A stretch of 64,000 nucleotides of DNA, from assembly GCA_903940225.1 (NCBI GenBank), contig CAJAKC010000008.1:52250-116249 (forward strand), written 5' to 3'. This document shows positions 1 through 8,509 of this stretch, one piece after another (position 1 is the first letter of the stretch; every line of letters begins with the position of its first letter). A program made the position numbers and the translations under genes. The notes under the pieces are model-generated. The model was not told where the DNA came from and did no database searches. It worked only from the letters and a program-made list of their open reading frames with translations. Source of the DNA: an uncultured Microbacteriaceae bacterium (GTDB lineage: Bacteria; Actinomycetota; Actinomycetes; Actinomycetales; Microbacteriaceae).

Positions 1-603
1 GTCATCACCACGGCGGCGGCGGAATCGATAGTCGAAATCTTCACCGAGGTGATCGTCGCACCGGGATTTGAGCCCGCTGCTGTGGAGATCCTCACCGCCA
101 AGAAGAACCTTCGGTTGTTGCAGCTGCCGGAGGGTTTTACGCCCGAAGCGCGCGAGGTGCGCCAGATTTCGGGCGGGTTCCTCGTGCAGTTTTCCGACCG
201 CCACTTCGCACCGTCTCTCGAATGGACGCTCGTGACCGGCGAGCCTGCCGACGCGTCAACGCTGGCTGACCTCGAATTCGCCTGGCGTGCGTGCCGTGCG
301 GTGAAGTCAAACGCCATTCTGCTCGCCAAGGACGGCGCCTCCGTCGGTGTTGGAATGGGTCAGGTCAACCGTGTTGACTCGTGCCACCTCGCCGTGTCAA
401 GGGCCGGTGAACGAGCGGACGGAGCGGTCGCCGCAAGCGATGCGTTCTTCCCGTTCGCCGACGGGTTGCAGGTTCTGCTCGATGCGGGCGTCACGGCGAT
501 CGTTCAGCCCGGCGGTTCGGTGCGCGACGAAGAAGTCATCGAGGCGGCCCACGCGGCTGGCGTCACCATGTACTTCACCGCCGAGCGGCACTTCTTCCAC
601 TAA
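1..603 (+). CDS. purH: PurH C-terminal part (AICAR transformylase domain), 5' truncated by window
   Basis: The reading frame is open from base 1 and stops at 601-603, so this is the last ~200 residues of bifunctional AICAR formyltransferase/IMP cyclohydrolase, the last two steps of de novo IMP synthesis. The transformylase signature is clear: a segment reading GQVNRVDS followed by [10 protein letters not shown], then VQPGGSVRD and the usual C-terminal [10 protein letters not shown]. The GTG at 49 is internal, not a start. The enzyme uses 10-formyl-THF, which glyA and folD a few kb downstream help to supply. The next gene (doc) converges on it with a 10-bp gap. Confidence 0.95.
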   Translation, partial: VITTAAAESIVEIFTEVIVAPGFEPAAVEILTAKKNLRLLQLPEGFTPEAREVRQISGGFLVQFSDRHFAPSLEWTLVTGEPADASTLADLEFAWRACRAVKSNAILLAKDGASVGVGMGQVNRVDSCHLAVSRAGERADGAVAASDAFFPFADGLQVLLDAGVTAIVQPGGSVRDEEVIEAAHAAGVTMYFTAERHFFH

Positions 604-613
604 CCGCGAGTGA

Positions 614-982
614 CTAGATTTCGCGGCGGTGCGCGGCAATCCACGCCGCAGAATCCGTGAGGCTCAGCGCGCTGGTGGCCACACCGAGAATGTAGTCAAA
701 CGCATCATTCTCGTTCGAGACAATTTCCCAGCCGTTCAGCTCGAGGAAATAGTTGAGCCCGAACCACGCCGATCTCTTGTTGCCATCGAAAAACGGGTGA
801 TTCTTCGCGAGGGACTCCATCAGGGCGGCGCCCTTCTGGTCGATTGAGGGATAAGCGGGCTCACCGAAGAGGCTCGTCTCGGGGCGGGCGAGCGCGGATT
901 GGACGAGGCCGAGGTCTCGAACAACAAATCCTTGTCGCTCGCACTGCTTGACGAAAACCTCTAGATCGAGGAACCGGGTCAT
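614..982 (-). CDS. doc: Doc/Fic-family toxin of a toxin-antitoxin pair
   Basis: A 122-residue protein with the Doc/Fic core HPFFDGNKRSAW (family consensus HxFx[D/N][G/A]NKR) near residues 61-72. Family knowledge: Doc proteins are kinases of EF-Tu that arrest translation, while other Fic proteins AMPylate targets; which applies here cannot be read from sequence. The length matches stand-alone Doc (~126 aa). Its ATG overlaps the stop of the upstream antitoxin (ATGA at 979-982 on the minus strand), giving translational coupling with antitoxin first. The partner is a ribbon-helix-helix protein rather than the classical Phd. Confidence 0.85.
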   Translation of the reverse strand: MTRFLDLEVFVKQCERQGFVVRDLGLVQSALARPETSLFGEPAYPSIDQKGAALMESLAKNHPFFDGNKRSAWFGLNYFLELNGWEIVSNENDAFDYILGVATSALSLTDSAAWIAAHRREI

Positions 983-1185
983 GCGTCGGCGAGGCGGGTG
1001 AGCAGGCCGGAGTCCCGCGTTGCGATGCGGTCAAAAATGCGCTCCGCCTCGAGCATTGCGTCTTCGCGCTCAAATTGGTCGCCCAGGATGTCGATGATGA
1101 TCTGGTTGCGGGATTTCCCCGACTTCGCGGAGAGTTCAGTGAGACGGGCGTCAATTGCCTCGGGTAAACGCAGTGTGCTTGCCAT
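979..1185 (-). CDS. Ribbon-helix-helix (CopG/RHH) antitoxin
   Basis: A 68-residue protein starting MASTLRLPEAIDARLTEL and continuing AKSGKSRNQII, the beta-strand plus two-helix pattern of RHH DNA-binding domains. The C-terminal ~28 residues are acidic and helical, presumably the part that wraps the toxin. The frame is open far upstream, antisense to icd, but the ATG at 1185 is the only sensible start: residues before it do not look like protein, and a -10 hexamer plus operator lie directly upstream. It is co-transcribed with doc. Autoregulation is inferred from four 11-bp-phased repeats overlapping its promoter. Confidence 0.82.
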   Translation of the reverse strand: MASTLRLPEAIDARLTELSAKSGKSRNQIIIDILGDQFEREDAMLEAERIFDRIATRDSGLLTRLADA

Positions 1186-1191
1186 GAATAA

Positions 1192-1232
1192 ATGGTACCA
1201 CACTGGTAGCAGTTTGGTACCGTTGCGGTACC
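1192..1232 (-). promoter_or_regulatory. Antitoxin promoter inside a four-repeat 11-bp operator
   Basis: GGTACC palindromes lie at 1194-1199, 1216-1221 and 1227-1232, with a degenerate copy GGTAGC at 1205-1210. Start points are exactly 11 bp apart, one helical turn, the arrangement expected for cooperatively bound RHH dimers. The minus-strand -10 TACCAT (1197-1192) is formed by the first copy and ends 6 nt before the antitoxin ATG, so repressor binding would mask the promoter directly. Confidence 0.72.
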
Positions 1233-1257
1233 GCAAGTCCTGCGCCGCGGGCATAAG

Positions 1258-1287
1258 TAGAATAGGAATCACGCGTGTAACGAAAGG
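1258..1287 (+). promoter_or_regulatory. icd promoter -10 and ribosome binding site
   Basis: TAGAAT at 1258-1263 is a plausible -10, followed by a short leader and GAAAGG (1282-1287) spaced 6 nt before the GTG at 1294. No convincing -35 is seen. It lies just beyond the antitoxin operator, so the two divergent units share a ~108-bp region. Confidence 0.45.
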
Positions 1288-1293
1288 CCCCTC

Positions 1294-2511
1294 GTGGAAA
1301 AAATCAAGGTAGACGGAGTTGTTGTCGAGCTCGACGGCGATGAAATGACTCGCATCATTTGGCAGTTCATCAAGGACCGTCTGATTCACCCCTACCTCGA
1401 CGTCACTCTCGAGTACTACGACCTCTCCATTCAAAAGCGCGACGAGACGGACGACCAGATCACCATCGATTCGGCCAACGCCATCAAGAAACACGGAGTC
1501 GGTGTGAAGTGCGCCACCATCACCCCTGACGAAGCACGTGTCACCGAATTCGGACTCAAAAAGATGTGGAAGAGCCCCAACGGCACCATCCGCAACATCC
1601 TCGGTGGTGTCATCTTCCGCGAGCCCATCATCATCTCGAACATCCCGCGATTGGTCCCTGGCTGGAACAAGCCGATCATTGTCGGTCGTCACGCCTTCGG
1701 CGACCAGTACCGCGCAACCGACTTTACGTTTGACCGCCCCGGCACGCTGACGATTTCTTTCCAGCCCGAAGACGGAACACAGGCTCAATCGTTCGAGGTT
1801 TTCCAGGCACCCGGTGCCGGCGTTGCGATGGCGATGTACAACCTCGACGACTCGATTCGCGACTTTGCCCGCGCGTCGCTCAACTACGGTCTGACCCGAA
1901 ACTACCCCGTCTACCTGTCGACGAAGAACACCATCCTCAAGGCGTACGACGGCCGTTTCAAGGACATTTTTCAGGAGACTTTTGACGCAGAGTTTGCCGA
2001 TAAGTTTGCCGCCGCCGGCATCACCTACGAACACCGCCTGATCGACGACATGGTTGCCAGTGCGATGAAGTGGGAGGGCGGATACGTCTGGGCGACGAAG
2101 AACTACGACGGAGATGTCCAGTCGGACACCGTCGCACAGGGCTTCGGTTCGCTCGGTCTCATGACGTCAGTGCTCACTACTCCCGACGGAAAGATCGTCG
2201 AGGCGGAAGCCGCGCACGGAACCGTGACGCGCCACTACCGCGACCACCAGGCCGGCAAGCCAACGTCGACCAACCCGATTGCGTCGATCTATGCGTGGAC
2301 CCGCGGTTTACAGCACCGCGGAAAGTTGGACGGCAACGCAAAGCTCATCGAGTTTGCGACCACCCTCGAGGAGGTCGTCGTTGCGTCGGTCGAAGCGGGC
2401 CACATGACAAAAGACCTCGCGGTACTCGTCGGACCCAACCAGAAGTGGGAAACGACCGAAGAGTTCCTCGCGACAATCGACACGGATCTTCAGAAGCGTC
2501 TCGGTCAGTAG
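1294..2511 (+). CDS. icd: NADP-dependent isocitrate dehydrogenase (dimeric, eukaryote-like type)
   Basis: A 405-residue enzyme converting isocitrate to 2-oxoglutarate and CO2 in the TCA cycle, yielding NADPH. It opens [20 protein letters not shown] and contains [13 protein letters not shown], a substrate-binding serine/asparagine segment, and an [13 protein letters not shown] metal-binding segment, typical of the ~400-aa homodimeric IDH class shared with eukaryotes rather than the 740-aa monomeric form found in Corynebacterium. The start is the GTG at 1294, preceded by GAAAGG. The ATPase gene downstream begins 12 nt after the stop, so read-through is likely although functionally unrelated. 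Confidence 0.95.
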   Translation: MEKIKVDGVVVELDGDEMTRIIWQFIKDRLIHPYLDVTLEYYDLSIQKRDETDDQITIDSANAIKKHGVGVKCATITPDEARVTEFGLKKMWKSPNGTIRNILGGVIFREPIIISNIPRLVPGWNKPIIVGRHAFGDQYRATDFTFDRPGTLTISFQPEDGTQAQSFEVFQAPGAGVAMAMYNLDDSIRDFARASLNYGLTRNYPVYLSTKNTILKAYDGRFKDIFQETFDAEFADKFAAAGITYEHRLIDDMVASAMKWEGGYVWATKNYDGDVQSDTVAQGFGSLGLMTSVLTTPDGKIVEAEAAHGTVTRHYRDHQAGKPTSTNPIASIYAWTRGLQHRGKLDGNAKLIEFATTLEEVVVASVEAGHMTKDLAVLVGPNQKWETTEEFLATIDTDLQKRLGQ

Positions 2512-2523
2512 CAAGTACTTGTC

Positions 2524-4377
2524 GTGACCGCCGTCGCGCTCGTCCGCCGATATCCCGTCGTGGGTTTGGCGCTCCTCGTCGCGGTCGTCGGAGGCCTACT
2601 TGAACTAAGCGGGCAGCCAATCGCGACACTGTGGCTCCTGTCGGTCTTAAGTCTTGCGGTTGCGACGCGCCAAGGTTGGGGAATGGTGCGCGCGTTGCTG
2701 CGTGGCCATGTCGGTCTCGATGTCCTTGCCGTGACGGCAATAGTGGCAACGGTCGTGGTTGGCGAACACTGGGCGAGTCTGGTTATTGTCTTCATGCTCA
2801 GCGGTGGCGAAGCGCTGGAGGACTACGCGGCCGGTCGAGCCGAGCGTGAACTCAGCGCCATCCTCGAACACGTCCCACAGATAGCGCACCGGTACCGGAA
2901 GGACGGAACCACGGAGGACATTCCCGTCGGGCAGGTTGCCGTTGGCGATCGATTACTGGTTCGCTCCAGTGAAATCGTTCCCGTCGACTCAACCTTGCTC
3001 AGCACAACCGGAACCTTCGATGAGTCTTCCTTGACGGGTGAGAGCCTTCCTGTTGAAAAGGTCGATGGCGATGTGGTGATGTCGGGATCGCTCAACGGTT
3101 TCGAAGCGGTGGACATTGTGGCGCGCTCGCTCGCCGCGGATTCCCAGTATCAGCGCATTGTGGCGTTGGTGACCGAAGCGAAGGGAAGTAAGGCACCGCT
3201 CGTGCGCCTCGCTGATCGGTACGCGGTCCCCTTTACGCTCTTGTCTTACGCGATTGCGGGAGTTGCGTGGTGGTTAGGCGGTGACCCGCAACGGTTTGCC
3301 GAGGTGCTCGTCGTCGCGACGCCGTGCCCGCTGCTGATTGGAGCGCCCGTCGCGTTTATGGCCGGGATGTCCAGCGCAGCGAAGTCGGGAATCGTCATCA
3401 AGAACGCGGGAACTCTCGAACGACTTGCGCGGGCGAAGACGGTGGCTTTTGATAAAACGGGTACCTTGACACACGGAATGCCGCGCGTGGTGGCAGTGAA
3501 TCCCGTCGACATGCAGCCCGATGAACTGCTGGTTCTCGTCGGATCGGCCGAACAGTATTCGTCGCACGTGCTCGCCGGGGCATTGCGCGATGCGGTCGCC
3601 GAACGCGAGTTGCCGCTCAAAGAGGCAACGGACGCTCAGCAGGTTGCCACGCATGGCGTTCAAGCGGTCATCGATGGACACACAGTTTTTGTGGGTAAGC
3701 CCCGCTACGTTGAGGAAAATTCTTCCGGGGCACCAGCGCTCGCGCTCGCCGCCGGTGAAGCGGCCGTGTATGTCTCGAGCGACGGTCGGTTCATTGGTTC
3801 GGTAACACTGCGGGATGAGATTCGACCCGACGCACCGGCAACACTTCGGGCACTGGGCAACCTTCGTGTCGAACACGTCATGATGCTGACGGGGGACATC
3901 GCGCCCGTCGCCGCGCACGTCGCGGCAGAACTGGGCATTACCGATGTCCGAGCAGAATGTCTTCCCGAGGACAAGGTCACGGCGGTACGCGACGCAGAAT
4001 CCCGGCCCATCATCATGGTGGGCGACGGCGTCAATGATGCTCCCGTCCTCGCCGTGTCCGATGTTGGCATAGCCATGGGCGCGAAAGGTTCGACGTCCGC
4101 GGCGGAAAGCGCCGACATTGTCATCCTGCTCGACGACATTTCTCGCGTTGCACGCGCAGTCTCCATCGGCCAACGCACCGTTCGTATTGCTCTGGAATCC
4201 ATTTGGTGGGGAATTGGTTTTTCCGTCGCACTGATGAGTTTGGCCGCGGCCGGTTTCCTGCCCGCCATCGCCGGCGCCGCGCTGCAAGAGGTCGTCGACC
4301 TCATCGCAATTCTCGGCGCATTGCGCGCGCTTCGCGCAGGTCAGGCGCGACTCGAAGGCATAGCCAGTGGGCGATAG
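2524..4377 (+). CDS. Heavy-metal P1B-type ATPase, TPC motif, no metal-binding N-domain
   Basis: A 617-residue integral membrane cation pump. Visible elements: actuator TGES (171-174), the membrane metal motif TPCPLL (TPC at 266-268), phosphorylation site DKTGTLTHG (Asp310) and a hinge GDGVNDAP. There is no N-terminal HMA domain (CxxC); translation starts close to the first membrane helix. TPC instead of CPC/SPC places it near the P1B-5-like group, some members of which move nickel, iron or cobalt; the metal is unknown here. The nucleotide-domain HP dipeptide usual in P1B ATPases reads H348-V349 (SSHVLA). The GTG start at 2524 follows icd by 12 nt. The 3' end overlaps the MFS gene by 11 bp, suggesting co-expression. 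Confidence 0.87.
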   Translation: MTAVALVRRYPVVGLALLVAVVGGLLELSGQPIATLWLLSVLSLAVATRQGWGMVRALLRGHVGLDVLAVTAIVATVVVGEHWASLVIVFMLSGGEALEDYAAGRAERELSAILEHVPQIAHRYRKDGTTEDIPVGQVAVGDRLLVRSSEIVPVDSTLLSTTGTFDESSLTGESLPVEKVDGDVVMSGSLNGFEAVDIVARSLAADSQYQRIVALVTEAKGSKAPLVRLADRYAVPFTLLSYAIAGVAWWLGGDPQRFAEVLVVATPCPLLIGAPVAFMAGMSSAAKSGIVIKNAGTLERLARAKTVAFDKTGTLTHGMPRVVAVNPVDMQPDELLVLVGSAEQYSSHVLAGALRDAVAERELPLKEATDAQQVATHGVQAVIDGHTVFVGKPRYVEENSSGAPALALAAGEAAVYVSSDGRFIGSVTLRDEIRPDAPATLRALGNLRVEHVMMLTGDIAPVAAHVAAELGITDVRAECLPEDKVTAVRDAESRPIIMVGDGVNDAPVLAVSDVGIAMGAKGSTSAAESADIVILLDDISRVARAVSIGQRTVRIALESIWWGIGFSVALMSLAAAGFLPAIAGAALQEVVDLIAILGALRALRAGQARLEGIASGR

Positions 4378-5590
4378 TGTCGAAACCGTGAGCTCTGAGA
4401 CCCCCACCGCCGAAAAGTTCCCTTGGGCAGCAATGGCTGCGATCGGGTTCACGGTCTTTGCAACCGTCACGTCGGAGTTCCTGCCGACGGGGATGCTGCC
4501 GTCGATGTCCGCTGACCTCAACGTCAGCACCTCGCAAATCGGGTTTCTTGTGTCGGTGTGGGCCGCAACCGTTGTCCTGACGGCGATTCCCCTGTCACTG
4601 ACGACTCGGCGATTCAGCCGGAAGTCACTGCTCATTACGTCGGTGATCCTGTTCACCGCATCGAACGTCATGGCGGCGACGGCGTCGACCTACGACATTT
4701 TGTTCATCTCTCGGATCATCGGGGGATTCGGAAACGGAATGTTTTGGATGATCGCGACGGGCTATGTGACGACGATGTTGCCCGCCAAATGGCGTTCGCG
4801 TGGATTCCTGTTCATTTCCGCTGGCGCCAATCTCGCCTTCATCGCCGGATTGCCGCTCGGGTCGGCTCTCGCCGCGATCTCCGACTGGCGTTCCGGCTTC
4901 CTCATCATGACGGCGTTGACCATCGGGGCCAGCGCGAGTCTGTACTTCCTGCTGACCCCCGTTCCCAACCCGCACGCCGAGCACGCGGACGGAAAGCATT
5001 CGGTGCTGCGCGACCGCTCGTTCCCCATGGTGCTGCTCGGAGTCTCCGGTGTGTTCTTGGTCGTCGGCGGCGGAAATATTTTCTACCCGTACATTGCACC
5101 GTTCCTCATCGAGGTTGCACATTTCACGCCGCTCAGCGTCGCCGTTCCGCTCGCGGCTTACGGAGTCGGCGGAACGATTGGAATTGTCGTGGCGGAACGG
5201 CTGGGGCGTCGCCCGGCAAATCTGTCCCGCAACATTTCCCTATCCATCCTTTACATGGCCGCGATGATGGTTGTGCTCAACCTCGTTGCGCCGTCACCCA
5301 TCGCCGCCACTATTGCCGTCGCGCTGTGGAGCCTTGGGTTTGCCGTGACCGAACCGCTGTTCGGGCAGTACATCATGGAGCTCTCCAGCCCACGGTTGCG
5401 CGACTTTGCGGGGGCAATGCGCACCACCGCCTGGAACATCGGAATCGGTGGCGGGTCGTTCCTCGGCGGAATCCTGCTCGTGCCCTTAGGCATCGCTGCC
5501 CTTCCCTACCTTGGCGCGGGGGTCCTCGTGTTGGGCGCGACGGTTGCACTCGTCGCGAGGCGCAGGGAACGAGCGCTCCGAGCAAACTAG
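4367..5590 (+). CDS. MFS transporter (drug/sugar efflux-like, DHA1 type)
   Basis: A ~400-residue protein with about twelve hydrophobic segments and an N-terminal half matching AraJ/NepI-like DHA1 exporters (TVTSEFLPTGMLP, then RIIGGFGNGMFW). Substrate is unknown. The chosen GTG at 4367 overlaps the ATPase gene; a second in-frame GTG at 4388 would give a 400-aa protein and avoid most of the overlap. The pairing with a metal ATPase suggests one efflux transcript, but this is inference. The stop codon TAG (5588-5590) doubles as the beginning of the glyA -10 hexamer. Confidence 0.85.
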   Translation: MGDSVETVSSETPTAEKFPWAAMAAIGFTVFATVTSEFLPTGMLPSMSADLNVSTSQIGFLVSVWAATVVLTAIPLSLTTRRFSRKSLLITSVILFTASNVMAATASTYDILFISRIIGGFGNGMFWMIATGYVTTMLPAKWRSRGFLFISAGANLAFIAGLPLGSALAAISDWRSGFLIMTALTIGASASLYFLLTPVPNPHAEHADGKHSVLRDRSFPMVLLGVSGVFLVVGGGNIFYPYIAPFLIEVAHFTPLSVAVPLAAYGVGGTIGIVVAERLGRRPANLSRNISLSILYMAAMMVVLNLVAPSPIAATIAVALWSLGFAVTEPLFGQYIMELSSPRLRDFAGAMRTTAWNIGIGGGSFLGGILLVPLGIAALPYLGAGVLVLGATVALVARRRERALRAN

Positions 5591-5622
5591 AATGTGTACA
5601 CCAACGCCCGTTTTCCGAGGAG
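5588..5622 (+). promoter_or_regulatory. glyA promoter -10 and Shine-Dalgarno
   Basis: TAGAAT at 5588-5593 is a candidate -10; a strong Shine-Dalgarno GAGGAG at 5617-5622 sits 4 nt before GTG 5627. The SD decides the start over the upstream GTG at 5594. Confidence 0.6.
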
Positions 5623-5626
5623 AACC

Positions 5627-6910
5627 GTGACCGATCGCCAACACTTCAGCATCAACGCCCCCCTGTCGGAGGTTGACCCCGAAATCGCGGAGGTGTTGAA
5701 CCTCGAGTTGGGCCGCCAGCGCGATTATCTCGAGATGATTGCGTCCGAGAACTTCGTTCCCCGCGCGATTTTGCAGGCGCAAGGATCCGTTCTTACCAAT
5801 AAGTACGCCGAGGGCTACCCCGGTAAGCGCTACTACGGTGGTTGCGAGTTCGTCGACGTGGCCGAGGCGCTCGCGATTGACCGCGCGAAGTCGCTCTTCG
5901 GAGCCGCCTACGCCAACGTTCAGCCCCACTCGGGCGCGACCGCGAATGCCGCCGTTCTGCACGCGATTGCCACCAAGGATGACACCATCCTTGGTCTTGA
6001 ACTCGCTCACGGCGGGCACCTCACGCACGGCATGAAGCTCAACTTCTCGGGTCGTTTGTACAACGCGGTCTCGTACGGTGTTGACCCCGAAACGTTCCTC
6101 ATCGACATGAATGTCGTTCGCGACAAGGCCATCGAGCACAAGCCTCAGGTCATCATCGCGGGCTGGAGCGCGTACACGCGGCACCTCGATTTCGCGGCGT
6201 TCCGCGCCATCGCCGACGAAGTCGGAGCCAAGCTGTGGGTCGACATGGCTCACTTCGCGGGATTGGTTGCGGCCGGCCTGCACCCGAGCCCCGTTCCGTT
6301 CGCCGATGTCGTTTCGACGACCGTGCACAAGACTCTGGGCGGTCCTCGTGCCGGTTTGATTTTGTCGCGCGACGAGGAACTCGGCAAAAAGTTGAACTCG
6401 GCCGTCTTCCCCGGCCAGCAGGGCGGACCGCTGATGCACGTCATCGCCGCGAAAGCGACGGCGTTCAAGTTTGCTGCGTCCGACGAGTTCAAAGACCGCC
6501 AGGAGCGCACCATCCGCGGTGCCCGAATCCTTGCCGAGCGACTCACCGCCGACGACGCGAAGGCCGCTCGATTGGACGTGCTCACCGGCGGAACCGATGT
6601 GCACCTCGTCCTCGTTGACCTTCGTAGTGCAGAGATTAACGGACAGGAATCAGAGGACCTTTTGCACCAGGCCGGAATCACGGTCAACCGGAACTCGGTA
6701 CCGTTTGACCCGCGTCCGCCGATGGTCACGTCGGGACTGCGCATCGGCACCGCCGCACTCGCAACGCGCGGCTTTGATGATGCCGAATTCGTTGAGGTAG
6801 CCGACATTATTGCCAACGCGCTCATGCCAAACCCCGACATCGCCGCACAGCGTGCTCGTGTTGCAACCCTGACCGAGGCATTCCCGCTGTACCCCGGTCT
6901 CGTTCAGTAA
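5627..6910 (+). CDS. glyA: Serine hydroxymethyltransferase
   Basis: A 427-residue PLP enzyme interconverting serine plus THF and glycine plus 5,10-methylene-THF. The PLP-lysine region reads [12 protein letters not shown], and the N-terminal region has [12 protein letters not shown] and the [15 protein letters not shown] substrate loop. The frame is open from 5594, but the GTG at 5627 is preferred because GAGGAG precedes it and the protein then begins [19 protein letters not shown] like its homologues. folD follows after 7 nt, forming a one-carbon unit operon whose product supplies purine and thymidylate synthesis. Confidence 0.95.
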   Translation: MTDRQHFSINAPLSEVDPEIAEVLNLELGRQRDYLEMIASENFVPRAILQAQGSVLTNKYAEGYPGKRYYGGCEFVDVAEALAIDRAKSLFGAAYANVQPHSGATANAAVLHAIATKDDTILGLELAHGGHLTHGMKLNFSGRLYNAVSYGVDPETFLIDMNVVRDKAIEHKPQVIIAGWSAYTRHLDFAAFRAIADEVGAKLWVDMAHFAGLVAAGLHPSPVPFADVVSTTVHKTLGGPRAGLILSRDEELGKKLNSAVFPGQQGGPLMHVIAAKATAFKFAASDEFKDRQERTIRGARILAERLTADDAKAARLDVLTGGTDVHLVLVDLRSAEINGQESEDLLHQAGITVNRNSVPFDPRPPMVTSGLRIGTAALATRGFDDAEFVEVADIIANALMPNPDIAAQRARVATLTEAFPLYPGLVQ

Positions 6911-6917
6911 GGCGCCC

Positions 6918-7790
6918 ATGACGGCTCGGATCCTTGACGGCACGGCAACCGCTGCGGCCATCAAGGCCGAACTCACCGTGCGCGTTATCGCACTCGCACA
7001 ACGCGGAATTGTGCCGGGACTGGCGACGCTGCTTGTCGGCACCGACCCCGGTTCAGAGTGGTACGTGGGCGGCAAGCACAAAGACTGTGCCGAGGTGGGA
7101 ATCGCGTCGATCCGGCGCGACCTGCCCGAGAAATCAACGCAAGCCGAGGTCGAGGCCGTCATCGACGAACTCAATGCGAACCCCGAGGTCACGGGATATA
7201 TCGTCCAGTTGCCGCTGCCGGCTCACCTCGACACCGATGCGCTGCTAGAACGGATCGATCCGGTCAAGGACGCCGACGGTTTGCACCCCATGAACCTTGG
7301 CCGATTGGTCAATCGCGCGGCGGGGCCGATTCACACACCGCTGCCGTGCACTCCGCGCGGGGTCATCGAGCTCGTTGAGCGCAATGGGATCAGCTGGGAT
7401 GGGCTCAACGTTGTCGTCATCGGACGGGGGATTACCGTCGGTCGGCCCATTGGCGCGTTGCTGACGCGCAAAGACGTCAATGCGACCGTTACGCTGACGC
7501 ACACGGGAACCCGCAACCTGGCCGAGCATCTGCAGCGCGCTGACGTCATCGTTGCCGCCGCCGGGTCACCCTCCATCGTCACAGCGGCAAACGTCAAGCT
7601 CGGCGCAATCGTTCTCGATGTCGGTGTCTCGCGCGTCACCAACCCTGACGGAACAACCCGCATCGCGGGCGACGTCGATGACGACGTGCGCGAGGTTGCT
7701 GCGTGGGTCTCGCCCAACCCCGGTGGGGTCGGCCCGATGACTCGGGCACTGTTGCTGAAAAACGTCGTCGAGATGGCCGAACGCGCTTAG
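6918..7790 (+). CDS. folD: Methylene-THF dehydrogenase / methenyl-THF cyclohydrolase
   Basis: A 290-residue bifunctional enzyme converting 5,10-methylene-THF to 10-formyl-THF with NADP. Family signatures are QLPLPAHLD in the substrate site, [11 protein letters not shown], the Rossmann stretch [12 protein letters not shown] and the C-terminal [13 protein letters not shown]. The usual VGRS reads VGRG here. It begins with ATG 7 nt after glyA and is surely co-transcribed. The two genes give a serine-to-formyl-THF route feeding PurH at the left edge of the window. Confidence 0.95.
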   Translation: MTARILDGTATAAAIKAELTVRVIALAQRGIVPGLATLLVGTDPGSEWYVGGKHKDCAEVGIASIRRDLPEKSTQAEVEAVIDELNANPEVTGYIVQLPLPAHLDTDALLERIDPVKDADGLHPMNLGRLVNRAAGPIHTPLPCTPRGVIELVERNGISWDGLNVVVIGRGITVGRPIGALLTRKDVNATVTLTHTGTRNLAEHLQRADVIVAAAGSPSIVTAANVKLGAIVLDVGVSRVTNPDGTTRIAGDVDDDVREVAAWVSPNPGGVGPMTRALLLKNVVEMAERA

Positions 7791-7831
7791 GGGTTGGCCA
7801 CTCAGCAGTGCTCAGTAGCGCCTCTATTCGG

Positions 7832-7837
7832 TACGCT
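7832..7837 (+). promoter_or_regulatory. tdk -10 element, leaderless spacing
   Basis: TACGCT ends 6 nt before the ATG at 7844 and there is no Shine-Dalgarno, so the predicted transcript starts at or next to the start codon. Confidence 0.55.
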
Positions 7838-7843
7838 CGACTC

Positions 7844-8509
7844 ATGGCGAAGTTGTATTTCCGATACGGTGCGATGAACAGCGGCAAGAGCACGGCGTTG
7901 CTTCAGGCCGCCTACAACTATGCCGAGCGGGGTCAGCAGGTCCTCATCGCCAAACCTCGCGTTGACACGAAAGGCAAGGCGTCGATTGTCTCGCGCCTCG
8001 GGGTCGAGCGCGAAGTCAATTTCATCATCGGGCCGAACGATGACGTTCGAACGATGTTTGACGCCTACCGGGCAAACACGAAGGCAACGACGGGTCAAGA
8101 CGTTGCATGCCTACTCCTTGATGAGGCACAATTCCTGTCGGTCGACCAGGTCGACGATCTTTTGCGAATCGCAATTCTCGACGATATCCCGGTGCTGGCT
8201 TTCGGCATCCGAACGGATTTTCAGACCATTGCGTTTCCCGGTTCGCGCAGACTTCTTGAGGTCGCCCACGCACTCGAGGAACTGAAAACAATTTGTCGTT
8301 GCGGACGCAAGGCAATGTTCAATGGTCGCAAAATCGATGGCGAGTTCATTTTCGACGGCGCTCAGGTCGCAATCGACGGCGTTGACGTCACCTACGAGTC
8401 GCTGTGCGGGACGTGCTATCTGCGCGAATCCAAGGGGATGCTGGCCTACGGGTTCAATGCACCCAGTTCTTTTGTGCCGACGCAGGGGCCGGACGCCGAC
8501 TTCACCTAG
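7844..8509 (+). CDS. tdk: Thymidine kinase (type II, zinc-binding)
   Basis: A 221-residue enzyme phosphorylating thymidine with ATP in the salvage pathway. The P-loop GAMNSGKST is at residues 9-17, Walker B reads LLLDEAQFL, and a zinc ribbon is formed by CRC and CGTC pairs in the C-terminal third; all belong to the TK1-like family. The frame extends upstream to 7703 but the ATG at 7844 matches the family N-terminus and a -10 hexamer sits 6 nt before it. Its stop shares the CTAG at 8506-8509 with the convergent ABC transporter. Confidence 0.93.
   Translation: MAKLYFRYGAMNSGKSTALLQAAYNYAERGQQVLIAKPRVDTKGKASIVSRLGVEREVNFIIGPNDDVRTMFDAYRANTKATTGQDVACLLLDEAQFLSVDQVDDLLRIAILDDIPVLAFGIRTDFQTIAFPGSRRLLEVAHALEELKTICRCGRKAMFNGRKIDGEFIFDGAQVAIDGVDVTYESLCGTCYLRESKGMLAYGFNAPSSFVPTQGPDADFT

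Noticed and set aside
1194..1232. Regularly spaced GGTACC repeats as a possible CRISPR or minisatellite
   Set aside because: Units are only 11 bp with no spacers and lie exactly over a promoter; an operator array explains them better.
1186..2034. Long minus-strand frame continuing upstream of the antitoxin, antisense to icd
   Set aside because: The extension has no recognisable protein features, lies wholly over a conserved enzyme gene, and the promoter and operator sit at the shorter ATG 1185.
3274..4671. 465-codon open frame on the minus strand over the P-type ATPase and MFS genes
   Set aside because: It is antisense to two well-supported genes and its translation has no domain-like pattern; long shadow frames are expected in GC-rich DNA.
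5594..5626. Upstream GTG 5594 as the glyA start
   Set aside because: It lies right at the candidate -10 and lacks a ribosome site; GAGGAG and homologous residues support GTG 5627.
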